This document shows, one piece after another, positions 12,301 to 22,214 of a DNA stretch of 64,000 nt. Within the stretch, counting starts at the first letter, position 1. Each line of letters opens with the position of its first letter. The notes below the pieces were generated by a model that saw nothing but the letters and a program-made list of their open reading frames with translations, made no database searches and was not told the DNA's origin. This stretch comes from Symbiodinium natans. Lineage: Eukaryota; Sar; Dinophyceae; Suessiales; Symbiodiniaceae. The stretch lies in contig CAJNDS010002812.1 in assembly GCA_905221605.1 (NCBI GenBank), positions 849,001 through 913,000 on the forward strand, written 5' to 3'. The translations under genes were made by a program, and so were the position numbers.

Positions 12301-15300
12301 AAACCCCATTCTATAAGTTCTTGCTGTTTGTTCTTGCGGGGGGTGGGAGGGCCTTGGGGTTTCAAATGCTTTCTGGTCCCATCGCTCCCCTCCGAAAAAA
12401 ACCAAGGAGCACCATGAGAAACAAGGGTTTAGGTTTTAGGGCTTAGATTTTCCTTACATGCGCTTGAATTTCTATCCACATATACATACATGCGTGCATA
12501 GAGACGCTTGTGTGTGATGTCTACAAAACAATCGTGCATAGTTCTACAGGTCTGCCAAACCCTAAACCCTAACCCCTAAACTCCCAACTTGCCTCTTGCA
12601 GAGCACACTCAGCCTTTCGTGGCCCACGCCTCAGGTGCTGTCCCTCTACATTGCAGCCTGCCTGGGCATCGAGATCATCACCAAAGACTCGCATCTGACC
12701 TCCGGAGCTGACTCGCGGCAGCACTCGTTGTAGGGCGCTCCGGGGCATGTTTTCGGGCAGTTCGGAGTTCCCTAAGAAGAGCGCCAAGCATGCGTCTAGG
12801 TTACTAAGAGGAAGAATAGCGGAGCAGGGATGTAGTCGTATCCTACCTACACAGTCGGCTTTGGTTCTTGAGGTTGGTGCTGATGGTTGAGAGTTTAGGG
12901 TCGTTTTGGGCTTGGGACTCTGTCTCATTCTGCGTTGCCTGGTCTAAGGCTTCGGTTTGGGGCTTTGGTCTTTGGGTTCTTGAGGTTTGCAGGCTTAGGG
13001 TTGCAGCATGAGCCATATCCATCCGTGAAGATGAGTGTGAAGCCGTTGCTGTGGAGCCTTGTCTCGCCAGCTTCCCTGTACCAGCGAGCTTCCTCCAGTG
13101 AAAGAGCGATGCAGAAAGTCCGAAACTCCACCTCCGCCATGAACCACAGCATGGGCGTAGATGGATTCTGGAGTTGTGTTCTACGCCCTTGAGGTTTTGG
13201 GGTTTAGGTTGGAGGGGCTGCCCTAAACCCTAAACCCTAAACCCGAAGCCCTAAACCCTAAACCTTAAACCCTAAACCTCAAACAGTGTATCTTGCTGGC
13301 CTCTGAGGAGACAGCACCCATTGTGAGCCAGTACTTTGGTGATTTGCCCAGCACCCTGCATCTTGTCAGAATCGAAGGCCTTTTGGCTAGGACCCGGAGT
13401 AGGCCCGCATTCCCTTTTTGTTCGGGTTGGGGTTCCCTTATAATCCCCTTGAACCCAAAAAGGGTGCCCTTTTATTCCTAGGTTACTCCTGGGTCTAGAG
13501 GCGCCTTTTGTCAGATTTCCATGGCAAGGTTTAGGGGCTGGGTTTAGGGTTTAGGGTTTCGGGTTTAGGGTTTAGGTTTAGGGTTTAGAGTTTAGGGTTT
13601 AGGGTTTAGGGGTTTCGGGCTTAGTATCAGGGGAGCCTGATGTAGAGCGTCTTGCCTTGTTGACAATCACGTGCTCACAATGGGTTTCTGCTGCTGGTCA
13701 CATGCCCGAGCACTGCTCCGCCCCTGGATAGCGTTCGGCAAAACCATCCCACAGAAGTGTGTGTGTGTGTGTGTGTGAGTGAATGTCAGCCTACTTCAGC
13801 CTACGCTTGCATTATTCTTCGCTGTTCTTCCAGTAGCAACAGTCTTCAACAGGAATCTGGGTCAGATTGAAAGGATAGCCGTGAATTTGCTTGCTGCGGC
13901 AACTGCCGCTGTAAGGGGGGGCAGCAAGCCTAAGCCCTAAACCCACCATGTTTAGGCTTCGTGGCGTTACTCATCGTGTTCGGGATCTTCTTCCTTGATA
14001 CGACTCTGCTGCTGAGGAATCTTGTTAGATTTCCCGGACAAGTCGAACTAACCCCCTGAATCCGAAACCTTAGAATCATACGGCGCGTGTACGATAAACC
14101 TCCCAAACCCGAAACCCCCAAACCGCTAGCCCCAACCCTAAACCCTGCCCTAAATCCTAAACCTACCCTGAAGCCCAAACCCTAAACCCCGACCCCCGAA
14201 CCCCAAACCCCAAACCCAAACCTCCCAAACCCTAAACCCTAAACTCTACACCCCAAACTACCCTAAACCCTAAACCCTAAACCTCCCAAACTCAGGCTCA
14301 CATTGACTGCTTTTGTGACGCTCGACTCCATTGCACCGATCTACTCGCCACTTATAGCCAGGAAGCCGGAACTCGCCGGGTACCTTGGACCCACAGGTTC
14401 GGTCGTTTTGGGGCTACAGGGTTCTAGGGTTTAGGGTTTCAGGGTTTCGGGGTTTCGGGGTTCTATGATTTCAGGGTTCTAGGGTTTCACGGTTCGGTCG
14501 TTTTGGGGTTTCAGGTTGGGATGCTCCCCCTTCTTCTAGCAGTCCTTAATAGGGGCCATAATCAGGGGCTCTAGCACTTTCGGATCAGCTCTTCTGCGCC
14601 CTGATCTAACCAAACCCTAAGACCCTAAACCCTAGGCCCTAACTACTCGACCCCGAACCTTAAACCTTCAGATGTTGCATGGAATAGTTTCGGGTTTTTT
14701 GGGGGGTGAACGAGCTGGATCTGTCGGGTTATTGTGCTGATTACACGTTGCTGCACTCAGGTACTTCTTCTTCATCGTCCTCTTTGTGTCCATCGCCCTG
14801 ATGACACTTGGCCCCACTCAAGCACGGGACCTAGGGCACTTTATGCACGTTATGGCTCAGATATACAGTAACCTCTCAGCAACAGACCCAGCAGAAGTCT
14901 TGAGCTTCACCCTTTTCAACCTTGGAGCCTCAAGCCGAAGCCCGCCCGAAACGCTAGAAGGCATTCTGACTTGGCTTGCAGATGCAGAACGCAAGGTTGT
15001 TGCAGCGGACTCGGCCCGAAAATTGACAGAGCTTGTAGTATGATTAGCCCTCAAACCCGAAAGCATTTCCGGCACCTCTTGAACACAGCTAGCCGTTTCT
15101 GGACCGCAAAATGTCTTTGTCTCTGGTTCTCTGTCGCAGGTGCTCCTGCAGCAACTGCAGCCTCTGAAAACAACCAAAGCCATCCCATGACCACGCCCGC
15201 AAGGTTCCACCTTGCTTCTGCAACAAAGCTGGACTTGGTAAAGCTCAAAAGCTTTCGCCAGGAATCTGGTTACGGCTGTACTGGTGGAGGGTGCCTTAGC

Positions 15301-18300
15301 CAATGCCTCGGCAGACAAGGCGCGATTTGCAGCATTTCATATGTTTGTTCCCTTTGTGGACATGTATGTCTACTGTTACCATGCAGTGTGTGCGTATATA
15401 TATATATACATACATACATGTACATGCAACCCTAAAGCCTAAACTCTAACCCTAGACCCTTGCAGGGTATAGGCCTTACAGGGTTTATGGGGCTCACATG
15501 TCCACCCCAGGGTGCCCGCTGTATGACTCTGGCTTGGGGGCACTGGAAGGTCGATGGGTAGTTAAGAGCTCTTGTGGGGGCAAGCAGCTATCACACATAG
15601 TGTTCGCCTACGTGCACCACAGAAGTACGTATCCCTACACCTTGCAGACCAAGCCAAGCCATCTTCAGCAACATCTTAGCAGTAGTGCGAAATTCTTGTC
15701 TAGGCCTGGAGATTGTGGGAGAGTACCCCCTTGCTGTAGCAACGATAGCCAAGACACTCAACATTTAGTTTAGTCTCAGAACCCCAACTTTCTGAGCATC
15801 TAGGGCCTGCGGTGTGCTGTGAAAGTGCTGTTACAGTGCCTGACGCGCGAAAGCCCAACACCTCTAAGTCAAGGAGAACAGCTTCAAACAGGATGGAGCT
15901 TCTTACCATTAAGGCATGTTTGGCTCAGGAGCCTGAACCCTCACCCCCCTATGGGCAAGACCCTGAACCCTAAACCCCAAACCCTAAACCCTAAACCCTA
16001 AACCCTAAAAGACGCCAGGAGATGGAACGTATGGACCTGAGAGAGAAGCTGCGTAGCGAGATGCCGAGGCTGTGGAGGGCGGGGGAGGGGGGGGCGGGGG
16101 CGGAGTAAAAGCTGCAAAGCCCTAAGCCCTAAAACCGCTGAATTGAACTTTCCAAAGCTCCTCTAGAATTATAGAATAACCCTAAACCCTAACCCTGAAA
16201 CTGAACCCTAATTGGGTTCAGACTTAAACTTCTGACTTGGGGTGCAGGGCATCCTCGGAAAAGTAGTCATGGTGGCTTCCGTCGACATGTAGGAATTTTG
16301 GGGGCTTACACGAAAACACGGGATCCCTAGTAGAGACCCCCAAATTGTAGGATTTCCTTATAAGGGCTCCAATGAGGTACCCCTAATTTCGGAAACCCCC
16401 ATCTGGAGCTGGCAGTTTCTAGGCGATTTTAAGCTGCAAGGGATAATCGATCATAGAGGCCACAAAGAGGGGGGAAAAGTTTGTTTAGGGTGTCGGTTCG
16501 TAAGTAGGGTTTGAAGTTTAGGGTGTCGCAGGGTTTGGGTTACAGGGTAGGCTACCCGAAACCTGCGTCCAGACGCACCTTACAAACAGTGTGGGCACCC
16601 GAAGCCATCCAAGCCCCCTAACCCTGCCCTAGGGTTTAGGGTTTAGGGTTTAGGGTTTAGGGTTTAGGGTTTAGGGTTTAGGGTTTAGGGTTTAGGGTTT
16701 AGGGTTTAGGGTTTAGGGTTTAGGTCCCAGTGCCACCGAAGTCGTCAGCCCGAGCTCGAGGGTTGAGGGGTTAGGGTTTAGGGCTTATAGGGTTTACAGT
16801 AAGACATCCCAAAACACACAAAGAGCCGAGCCCAAGAAAATCCCTCAACCCTCAGGCTCTCGCAGATCTTTGATGACATCGACAAGGTCGCTCGGGCAAG
16901 CGCAAATCATTGATTCAAAGGTTTTTGGGTTTAGGGTTTAGGGAGCTGATCATAATCTTACTATGGCGCATATTTGGGACTCTAAACACGTTGGGTTCCT
17001 TTCATTAGGAAGAAGAGCAGTTAGACTCTCTTTTGTCAATAAACCCTAAGCGCTAAACCCTAAACCCTAAACCCTAATCTCATGAGCGCTAAACCCTAAA
17101 CCCGAAACCCTAAACACTAAACCCTCTTCATCTCATGAGGTGGTTGCTTGCGGGGATGCCGCACCTTTTGTTCAACAGCCTGTGTTCGTAGGGAACTTAG
17201 GGTCGCAAAGTATACCTGGAGTGTCTACTGTAGTCCCTTCTGCGGCTAGCTATAGGGGATTCGAGTATACTACCCCAAGAAGGTACTACTAGGAGCCTCT
17301 AGGTAGCTACTATACAGCGCGTTTTGGGTCGAAGTACCGCTTCTGGGTATTCATGAACCCTTTGAGGTTACCTTTCGAACATGTTCTGATGATTTGCGAG
17401 CTAGCATGGCCGCGGGGGTCCCTCAACCCTGAACTCACTAACGCTAGGGCTTTGGGGCCTAGGGCTTTGTTCTTTTAGGGTTTCTGGTTTAAAGGTTTGG
17501 GGAAACAAGTGTTTTCTCAGTTGTGCTTGCATGCGTGCATCCGGTGCATGCGGTGCATGGGTGCATGCGTGCCTGCGTGCATGAGTGTGCATACGTGCAT
17601 ACGTGTGCATGCGTTCATGCTAGTGTGCATGCCCGCATGCCTGCAAGCACCTGTGCGTATGTGCGTGTGTGCGTGTGAGCCATACCAAGCCAATCCGCGA
17701 AACCCTCAACCCCCCTCACACAAATACATGGCATCTTCCCCCCCTCCCCGAACACTGGAGGCACACGACTGAACTTTGGTGATGATGGGGGGGGGCACGG
17801 CGTGGAGCGGGAAGCCTGAAACCCTCCACAACCGAACACCTTCAACCCATAGCTCTTAAACTCTAAACCCGAAAGCCCCATCCATAAAATCTCCAAGCCC
17901 AAAATCCTACATCCCTAAAGCACGAACTCTCTAGACTCTAGACAGGCCCTTGATCTCAACCCCCTTTTCCTTGAACATTAGGGTTTAGGGTTTAGGGCTT
18001 AGAGTTTAGGGTTCAGGGTTTCGGTTTAGGGTACAGGGTGTATTGTTTGGGGTTCAGGGTTCAGGGTTTAGGGTCTCGTGGGAACAGGGTTGTCGAGAGG
18101 ATGGATCTGGGAGTCTCACAATGGAGGAGATGGCGATGGTGCCAGCACCTCGCTCTGCAGTTTCATGTCTCGAGCTGGACTGCTGGAATCTAGGGCCCTA
18201 AACCCTAAACCCTAAACCCTAAACCCTAAACCCTAAACCCTAAACCCTAAACCCTAAACCCTAAACCCTAAACCCTAAACCCTAAACCCTACTTTATTAT

Positions 18301-21037
18301 TTAGGGTTAAGTTTTTGGAGCTTGAGGGCCTTTAGGCGATTGGAAGTCAGGGTTAGGGGCACTAGTCCGTGTACTACCGTCTTGTCTGCGCATGCTGCAC
18401 GCATCACGCCGCGTGCCTTTTAGCTTTCCTGTGTTAAAGCTCACTGGCATCCTGATTCCCGGCTTAGATTCCCTGATGTCACAAGCACGCAACCGTTGCA
18501 TTCACAGGTTTCTGAAACCACAACTTGTTACACTGAGCATTTACAGGCCCGAACGCCCCTTTCACAAGCCCTCGAGCCCACGAAAAGGTTGAGGAGTTTA
18601 GGGTGTATTTAGGATGCCCCCGCCCCCAAAACACGGATGACTACATGAGAGTAACACTCAGTTAAAAAGGCCCTCGCTATTGTACAGGGACCAGAGCTAA
18701 AGATGCATAACACATGGTTCCTCATAATGGTAACCTAATCTATGACCCAAAGACCCCGAAACCCCAAACCCTAAGCCGCCCGGCGAAGGTGGACATCATT
18801 CCGGAGGAGCTGCGTTCCAAGAGCCGTGTCACCTCCATGCAGGACCACATGCGGGGGTTTAGGGTTTAGGGTTTAGGGTTTAGGGGTTAGGGTTTAGGGT
18901 TTAGGGTTTAGGGTGTAGGGTTTAGGGTTTAGGGTGCATGGTTTAATTAGGGTTTAGGGTTTAGTTAGGAGTGTGCCCGCTTCAGTGTTCGAGGTGGGAT
19001 CCTCGCGCCTGGTGTTTCGTGGCTTATAGGGCGCGACACATGATGCCCTACATCTCACATGAAAGAGCCATGCATTGTATACATGGCTTTGCTTTGCATC
19101 CACCCCCATTCGTGTTGATGCACTCGGCTCGTCCTCAGCAGGCCAAACAGGCGAGATGCGTAAAGCAAAGAGGGTTTACGGTTCAAGTTTTAGGGTTAAC
19201 ATCCAACCTTTTGGTTGTGATTGATGGGTCTTGTTTGCTTGGCGTGCAGGTGTGGTTTTGTAAGGTTTGGGATGTTGGTGTGGCCCAGCAAATTCCGTGC
19301 TCTTTCTCTCCTGAGTCTTTCGCCACTTCGTTGGGGTGTAAACTTGTTGTCTGCGGGCTGAGTGTTGCAGACCTGCTTCGAGTTCCAATGATCCAATTCC
19401 CAAACTCTGAACGAACTTTATACCCTGTAAACCTTGACCTTAAATACAAACCGCTACCTCACGCTCTAATTACAGACTGAGATAGGTTGAGCTAGTCACG
19501 ATGGCATGATGGAGCGGTTTACCATGGTTCCTACTGTGCTCGGGGTTCGCCGGCTAAGGGCTAGCGAGCGTTTGGGGGAGGGTTCAGATAATCAGGATTC
19601 CAGCACATCGGCGACAATCAGGGGGCAACCCGATTTTGGGAAACACGCATGTGGTGCGGGGGGGGGAGGGCTCATGGAAACGACAGGAAGTGTTCGAAAT
19701 GCTTGATGTGGATGGCGGCGGCGAACTGACCCGCGAGGACTGGCCCCTATAGACGTAGACTTCTTGGCTGGGTAGCAGTCCATGTCCCGTTGCTCAAGCC
19801 CAAAGCCCGTAGAGTATAGATCTCGTTCCTGGCAGTTCGGGCTGTGGGTTCCCCCCACGTTAGGAAGTTAGGGTTACGTTTGAGGTCCCAAAATCTTGGA
19901 CCCTAAGCCCTAAGCCCATGAAGACTGAACCCTGAACCTCAGGAGTTTGTTGACGGTCTCCTCAATATCTTCATGCACGATGACCCCGCCACCTCCGCCT
20001 CATGCCTGGTCTGGGAGTGGGTTTAGGGTTTAGGGAGCCGGACAAGATTGCCAAGATTCTCCCCCTCAGAATCCCATGTTCGCTACATTTGGGTTCCTTG
20101 GTGGGGTCCTAGATGCACCACGGCAGCCTTGTAGTCAGGGATCCCAACTTGGAGAATTACCAGTATACATACTGCAACCTACCTTCGAATTACCCTAAAC
20201 CCTAAACCCTAAACCCTAAAACCCATATTGGGAGGTGCAAGGGGTCCGACCACCGGCACTGAGGGCGCCAGGCTTCAGGGGTCAGGGCTTCTAGTTGTAG
20301 GGTTCACGAGGGTCCTTCAACCCTAAACCCTAAAACCTAAACCCTAAACCCTAAACCCTAAACCCTAAATCCTAAACCCTAAACCCTAAACCCTAAACCG
20401 CACATTCAATTTGAAAAGGACCATATGCCAAAAGACTTGCAGAGAGGGTTGCAAAAGACCAAGCTTCTGGGAATCGGGGTTTAGGGTTTAGGGTTTGGGG
20501 TTTGGGGTTTGGGGTTTGGGGTTTGGGGTTTAGGGCTCCAAGGTGCAGACGCTTCGGCTGCTCCGCAAGGTGGACATGAAGGCCTCCGCCCAGAACTCTG
20601 GGACCTAAAAGTAAGGGTTTCGGGTTTAGGCTTTAGGCTTTAGGCTTTAGGCTTTAGGCTGTTTAGGGTTTAGGGTTTAGGGTTTAGGGTTGAGATAAGA
20701 GGGTCTAGGGTTGGAAGTCGCTTAAAGGTGTTGGGGGATGTTGTGCTTGGGCTGTCGGGACGAAGCGTCCAATGCCCATGCACTGGGGAGTCTCTCTTGC
20801 AAGAGCATCCTTTGCTTAAGATCGCCCTGGACCCTGGCATGGCTTACAGTAGGCTTGTTGGTTGGATGATTTGAAAACTGACATTGCTCCCAGAGACGAC
20901 CAGCAAACCCACGGAGCAGTGCAATCTCACGGGAAGAGTGGAGTACTGAGTCCATCTGTGCTCAGGTCATGCACCTCACGCAAGACTTCCACGAAGCCTT
21001 GGGCTGGAAACGGAAGTCGTTCAGGGGTGCCACTTGA
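6293..21037 (+). CDS. Voltage-gated cation channel with EF-hand, spliced gene (span)
   Basis: A plasma-membrane voltage-gated ion channel of the Nav/Cav ion-transport fold, spread over at least 17 short exons. In order I see S1, the S1-S2 region, S2, S3, the arginine-rich S4 sensor, S5 in two exons, the pore in two exons (FGDLPSTL, then FVTLDSIAPIYSPLI), S6 in two exons (YFFFIVLFVSIALM, then NLVTAVLVEGALANAS), a charged post-S6 helix, an EF-hand-like region, one canonical EF-hand and a C-terminal helix. A single six-helix domain with cytosolic calcium-binding region is seen often in dinoflagellate proteins annotated as sodium/calcium channels. Inferred donors are GT, GC or GA; nearly all acceptors are AG followed by exon G. 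N-terminal exons and the start codon were not found. The last inferred exon ends in TGA at 21035-21037. Family is secure; ion selectivity and some boundaries are inference. Confidence 0.88.
6376..7716. other. Channel intron S1 to S2
   Basis: Holds copies of the TTTGCTTAAGAAC-type element near 6394-6430 and 6567-6672, CCCTAAA repeats at 7100-7132, a hairpin element at about 7222-7318, and a run of about 20 C near 7441-7460 before more CCCTAAA. No coding signal. Confidence 0.55.
7222..7318. mobile_element. TTCCCTTATAAAGTA element
   Basis: Starts TAGCTCAGTGGTACCC and ends ACGGTTACTGGGC, with the TTCCCTTATAAAGTACCC core. In the channel S1-S2 intron. Confidence 0.62.
7717..7806 (+). CDS. Channel exon: S1-S2 loop and start of S2
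   Basis: After CACCAG the frame reads VGYEIQASLTQIDAG and then WFWLDFAFAAWLD, matching the end of S1 and the first half of S2. The right boundary is uncertain. A GTTGTC repeat is present here and at the start of the next exon, so several phase-0 donors are possible. Confidence 0.65.
8732..8794 (+). CDS. Channel exon: S2 helix
   Basis: Reads VVVYLIELVMRLLAWGRK then CFK, a classic S2 (YLIEL..R). The donor is inferred as GA (AAG|GACC) because the next exon starts GAC and joins in frame as KCFK-DGWCILD. The six bases AAGGAC occur at both ends of the intron. Confidence 0.85.
9178..9255. repeat. TCG/TCC microsatellite
   Basis: Trinucleotide repeat inside the channel S2-S3 intron; explains the poly-Ser and poly-Asp ORFs on the two strands. 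Confidence 0.9.
10148..10258. repeat. CCCTAAA array before the S3 exon
   Basis: Near-perfect heptamers with a few variants (CCCTAAG, ACTCTAA), ending within the acceptor region of the S3 exon. Confidence 0.95.
10264..10335 (+). CDS. Channel exon: S3 helix
   Basis: Reads DGWCILDMILVSIGLMSL then ITERIG, a clear S3 (DGWxILD). The left side is a long CCCTAAA array ending next to the acceptor (CCCTAAGTGAAG|GAC). A TTTAGGG array begins about 40 bases to the right. Donor inferred as GA (GGT|GAGAAAG). Confidence 0.88.
10368..10560. repeat. TTTAGGG array after the S3 exon
   Basis: Heptamers and longer variants (TTTAGGGG, GAATTTAGG) on the right side of the S3 exon, opposite in polarity to the array on its left. 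Confidence 0.95.
11112..11182 (+). CDS. Channel exon: S4 voltage sensor
   Basis: Reads ELESMMVVRSLRLLRLIR then ALRLLK, with arginines every third residue as in a voltage sensor. CCCTAAA repeats lie immediately upstream. The inferred GC donor after CTA AA lets the next exon join as LLKFRTVWRLV, the conserved S4-S5 linker. Confidence 0.88.
11582..11751. mobile_element. Composite TTGGGATGTTC element with 8-bp duplication
   Basis: Ends TTGGGATGTTCCCCCTT and AAGGGGGAACATCTCAA; AGCCCAAA is duplicated exactly at 11574-11581 and 11752-11759. Inside, the motif ACGAACAGTCCTTAATAG occurs twice, so two units are joined or one was duplicated. It lies in the channel S4-S5 intron. Confidence 0.85.
12085..12151 (+). 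CDS. Channel exon: S4-S5 linker and S5 start
   Basis: Reads FRTVWRLVNGLLTSANAM then LSTL. Joining at CTG|GTGCTGG to the next exon's GTGCTGTCC gives STLVLSLYIAACLGIE in frame. GGTGCTG is present at 12151-12157 and again at 12634-12640, so the intron is bounded by a 7-bp direct repeat. Confidence 0.85.
12635..12705 (+). CDS. Channel exon: S5 helix
   Basis: Reads VLSLYIAACLGIEIITKD then SHLTS, the outer end of S5 with the family's CLGIEIITKD motif. The acceptor is CCTCAG|G. The right edge is uncertain; CTGACCTC near it resembles CTGGCCTC in the next exon (7 of 8 bases). Confidence 0.8.
13287..13357 (+). CDS. Channel exon: pore helix
   Basis: Reads LLASEETAPIVSQYFG then DLPSTL, the pore-helix signature. 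A GC donor after ACC CT joins to the following exon as PSTLLTLTAFVTLDS in frame. A CCCTAAA array sits directly upstream. The exon starts with T if AAACAG is the acceptor, an exception to the AG|G rule, so the true start may be slightly downstream. Confidence 0.82.
14296..14379 (+). CDS. Channel exon: selectivity filter region
   Basis: Reads LTLTAFVTLDSIAPIYSP then LIARKPELAG. The TLDS segment lies where the selectivity filter is found in this family. The GT donor at GCCGG|GTAC joins to the S6 exon (AG|GTAC) in frame; GGTAC is repeated at both ends. A CCCTAAA array precedes the exon and TTTAGGG-like repeats follow within about 40 bases. Confidence 0.85.
14516..14568. mobile_element. Truncated TTGGGATG element
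   Basis: Begins TTGGGATGCTCCCCCTTCTT and contains AGCAGTCCTTAATAGGGG, as in full copies; the right half is missing. Confidence 0.65.
14761..14802 (+). CDS. Channel exon: S6 start
   Basis: Reads YFFFIVLFVSIAL with the first two bases of the next Met codon. A GA donor (CTGAT|GACAC) joined to AG|GAATCTG gives SIALMNLVTAV, the invariant S6 sequence of this family. Confidence 0.88.
15262..15319 (+). CDS. Channel exon: S6 end, activation gate
   Basis: Reads NLVTAVLVEGALANASAD then K. This is the conserved cytoplasmic end of S6. GC donor (AAG|GCGCG) inferred, in phase with the following exon EMERMDLREKL. Confidence 0.87.
16019..16068 (+). CDS. Channel exon: post-S6 charged helix
   Basis: Reads EMERMDLREKLRSEMP with the first two bases of an Arg codon. 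The GC donor (CCGAG|GCTGTGG) and acceptor (CTCAG|GCTCTCG) share AGGCTnT and join as MPRLSQIFDDID. A CCCTAAA array is directly upstream. Confidence 0.8.
16302..16399. mobile_element. GGGTTTCCGAAA-type hairpin element
   Basis: Ends GGGGGCTTACACGAAAA and ATTTCGGAAACCCCC. It lies in a channel intron. Confidence 0.6.
16631..16724. repeat. Perfect TTTAGGG array
   Basis: About 13 uninterrupted heptamers of the plant-type telomere repeat in a channel intron, G-strand on +. Confidence 0.95.
16856..16886 (+). CDS. Channel exon: EF-hand-like helix
   Basis: Reads LSQIFDDIDK, the entering helix and first loop positions of an EF-hand-like segment. GT donor at AAG|GTCG; the next exon begins after GAAG|GTGG, so AAGGTnG flanks the intron. 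Confidence 0.75.
17213..17305. mobile_element. TACCTGGAG hairpin element
   Basis: Ends TACCTGGAGTGTCTACTG and AGGAGCCTCTAGGTA; the core TATAGGGGATTCGAGTATAC is shared, in reverse orientation, with the copy at 59216-59314. Confidence 0.65.
18197..18291. repeat. Perfect CCCTAAA array
   Basis: About 13 uninterrupted heptamers, C-strand on +, in the same intron as a TTTAGGG block near 17,980-18,070, so the two can pair. Confidence 0.95.
18789..18842 (+). CDS. Channel exon: after first EF-like segment
   Basis: Reads VDIIPEELRSKSRVTSMQ. Joined to the previous exon it gives FDDIDKVDIIPEELRS. The exon sits between CCCTAAGCC on the left and a TTTAGGG array starting about 14 bases to the right. GA donor (CAG|GACC) inferred. 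Confidence 0.75.
19687..19737 (+). CDS. Channel exon: canonical EF-hand loop
   Basis: Reads EVFEMLDVDGGGELTRE. With the first residue of the next exon it completes the 12-residue calcium loop DVDGGGELTREE, so the position-12 glutamate is created across an intron with a GA donor (GAG|GACTGG to CAG|GAGTTT). Confidence 0.85.
19943..19996 (+). CDS. Channel exon: EF-hand exit helix
   Basis: Reads EFVDGLLNIFMHDDPATS. EFVDGLL after the loop is very common in dinoflagellate EF-hand channels. GC donor inferred. A TTTAGGG array follows about 25 bases downstream. Confidence 0.83.
20543..20569 (+). CDS. Channel exon: C-terminal helix
   Basis: A 27-base exon reading VQTLRLLRK, similar to the QTLRLLR segment that follows EFVDGLL in related channels. 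GT donor at AAG|GTGG. Confidence 0.65.
20966..21037 (+). CDS. Channel exon: probable C-terminus with stop
   Basis: After GCTCAG the frame reads VMHLTQDFHEALGWKRKS then FRGAT and stops at TGA. It joins in phase with the previous exon. The assignment rests on phase and position, not on a strong motif, so the gene may continue elsewhere. Confidence 0.5.
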   Translation, partial: VMHLTQDFHEALGWKRKSFRGAT

Positions 21038-21416
21038 GGCTCTAAGTACAGCCCCTAAAGTTCCCTCAAAAACTCCAAAAACCCGAAGACAGGCGCGTGG
21101 CTTTGAGCTCTAAACCCGAAACCCTAAAGGCCCTAAACCTAAACAGTAAGCTGTAAGCTGGAACTCGGAGGCAGACCTCTGGATTCCTGCCGGGCTACCT
21201 AAGCAATTTCCGGACCCTAAAGTCTCATCCACATCAATTCTCAGCCCGAATCCAGACAGATTTAGGGTTTAGGGTCCCCGACAGGAGTAATTACCTTCTG
21301 GCCTGCGACGCGAAAGCTCCCTCTACCCCAGACGACTCTCTACACTCACAGCTACGCGTCCGCTTTCAGCGGGACTTTTAGCCTTCTGGAACTTCTGAGG
21401 CTTAGTGAGATGTTGG

Positions 21417-21511
21417 GGTTTCCGAAATTAGAGATACCTTAGTAGGGGTCCTTGCTCTAAGGGATCCTAGTCTTCGGGGATCTTTCTTAGGGGCCCCCCT
21501 GTTTCGTAAAC
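21417..21511. mobile_element. GGGTTTCCGAAA-type hairpin element
   Basis: Ends GGGTTTCCGAAATTAG and TTTCGTAAACCCCC. No clear flanking duplication. Confidence 0.65.
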
Positions 21512-21731
21512 CCCCGTTTAGGGCTTGCAGGGTTTAGGGAGCCGAGTTTGGGGCAACTTTCAGGATGAGCCTTGAGTCTCCCCAGCTGCTGCAGCAACTG
21601 CAGATGCTTGTTGTAGGTGGAGCCCCCTAGGAGATTGGAGGAGCACCTTTGGCACTCTTACTCAAAATGCTGCCAAAGAGTGTTTCCCAGATTCTGGGGG
21701 AGGGAAAGAGAGATCTGGGATGTAGACCTCC

Positions 21732-21819
21732 CCCTTCATTCAGGGTTCCTGTCCCTTCATTCAGGGTTCCTGTCCCTTCCTTCATTCAGGGTTCCTGTCC
21801 CTTCCTTCATGGTTCCTGT
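21732..21819. repeat. Tandem repeat of TTCATTCAGGGTTCCTGTCCC
   Basis: Three and a half copies of a 20-25-base unit in a non-coding stretch. Confidence 0.9.
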
Positions 21820-22156
21820 ACAAATGCCCCAACCTTTGTGTAGAGTTCTAACTACTCTTGGATCCTTCCAGGGTGTAAGGTGAGGGGTGCAAGGTGTTGA
21901 GGTACGTCTGTCTCCAAGGTGTCCCCCACCCTGGATTTCCAAACGGGGCCTAGGCCGGTGTAAGTTGTTCCTTGTGCTCCGTTGTACCAAAGAAACTCGT
22001 CAAAAAGGCACTTTCGCTGAATAATTCAGGGACCATTTTCCCCTCTTGTTGAAGTTTACTCTAGGTACCGTAAACCCTAAACCCTAAATCCTAAACCCTA
22101 AACCCTAAACCCTAAACCCCATGTAGGGGCTTAGGTCCAGACGGGTTGGTTTCGAC

Positions 22157-22214
22157 GCTGTAAAGGGATGACTGCCGCCTTCGGATCGATCATCTCCAAG
22201 CTCGTGCAGACCCG
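22157..22214 (+). CDS. Candidate exon, unassigned
   Basis: After GTAAAG the frame reads MTAAFGSIISKLVQ. It could join to a piece at about 22811-22840 (GGKSHIMFQ) through a GA donor, giving SKLVQGGKSHIMFQ. TTTAGGG follows. No family recognised. Confidence 0.4.

Larger units (their letters stand above)
16887..18788. other. Long channel intron with repeats
   Basis: Contains TTTAGGG/CCCTAAA blocks, the TACCTGGAG hairpin element at 17213-17305, a purine-pyrimidine alternating stretch at 17520-17680 and a perfect CCCTAAA array at 18197-18291. Flanking exons join as DIDK-VDIIP, so this is non-coding for the channel. Confidence 0.65.
21038..22156. other. Probable intergenic region after the channel
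   Basis: Holds a GGGTTTCCGAAA-type hairpin element at 21417-21511, a tandem repeat at 21732-21819 and a CCCTAAA block at 22072-22118. No recognised gene. Confidence 0.5.

Noticed and set aside
12925-13192. ORFs on both strands over 12925-13192
   Set aside because: They lie in the intron between S5 and pore exons, carry no motif, and are composed largely of degenerate TTTAGGG-like sequence.
15890-15935. Possible dinoflagellate spliced-leader sequence (TTTGGCTCAGG)
   Set aside because: Matches only part of the conserved leader and lacks the rest; no other copy seen.
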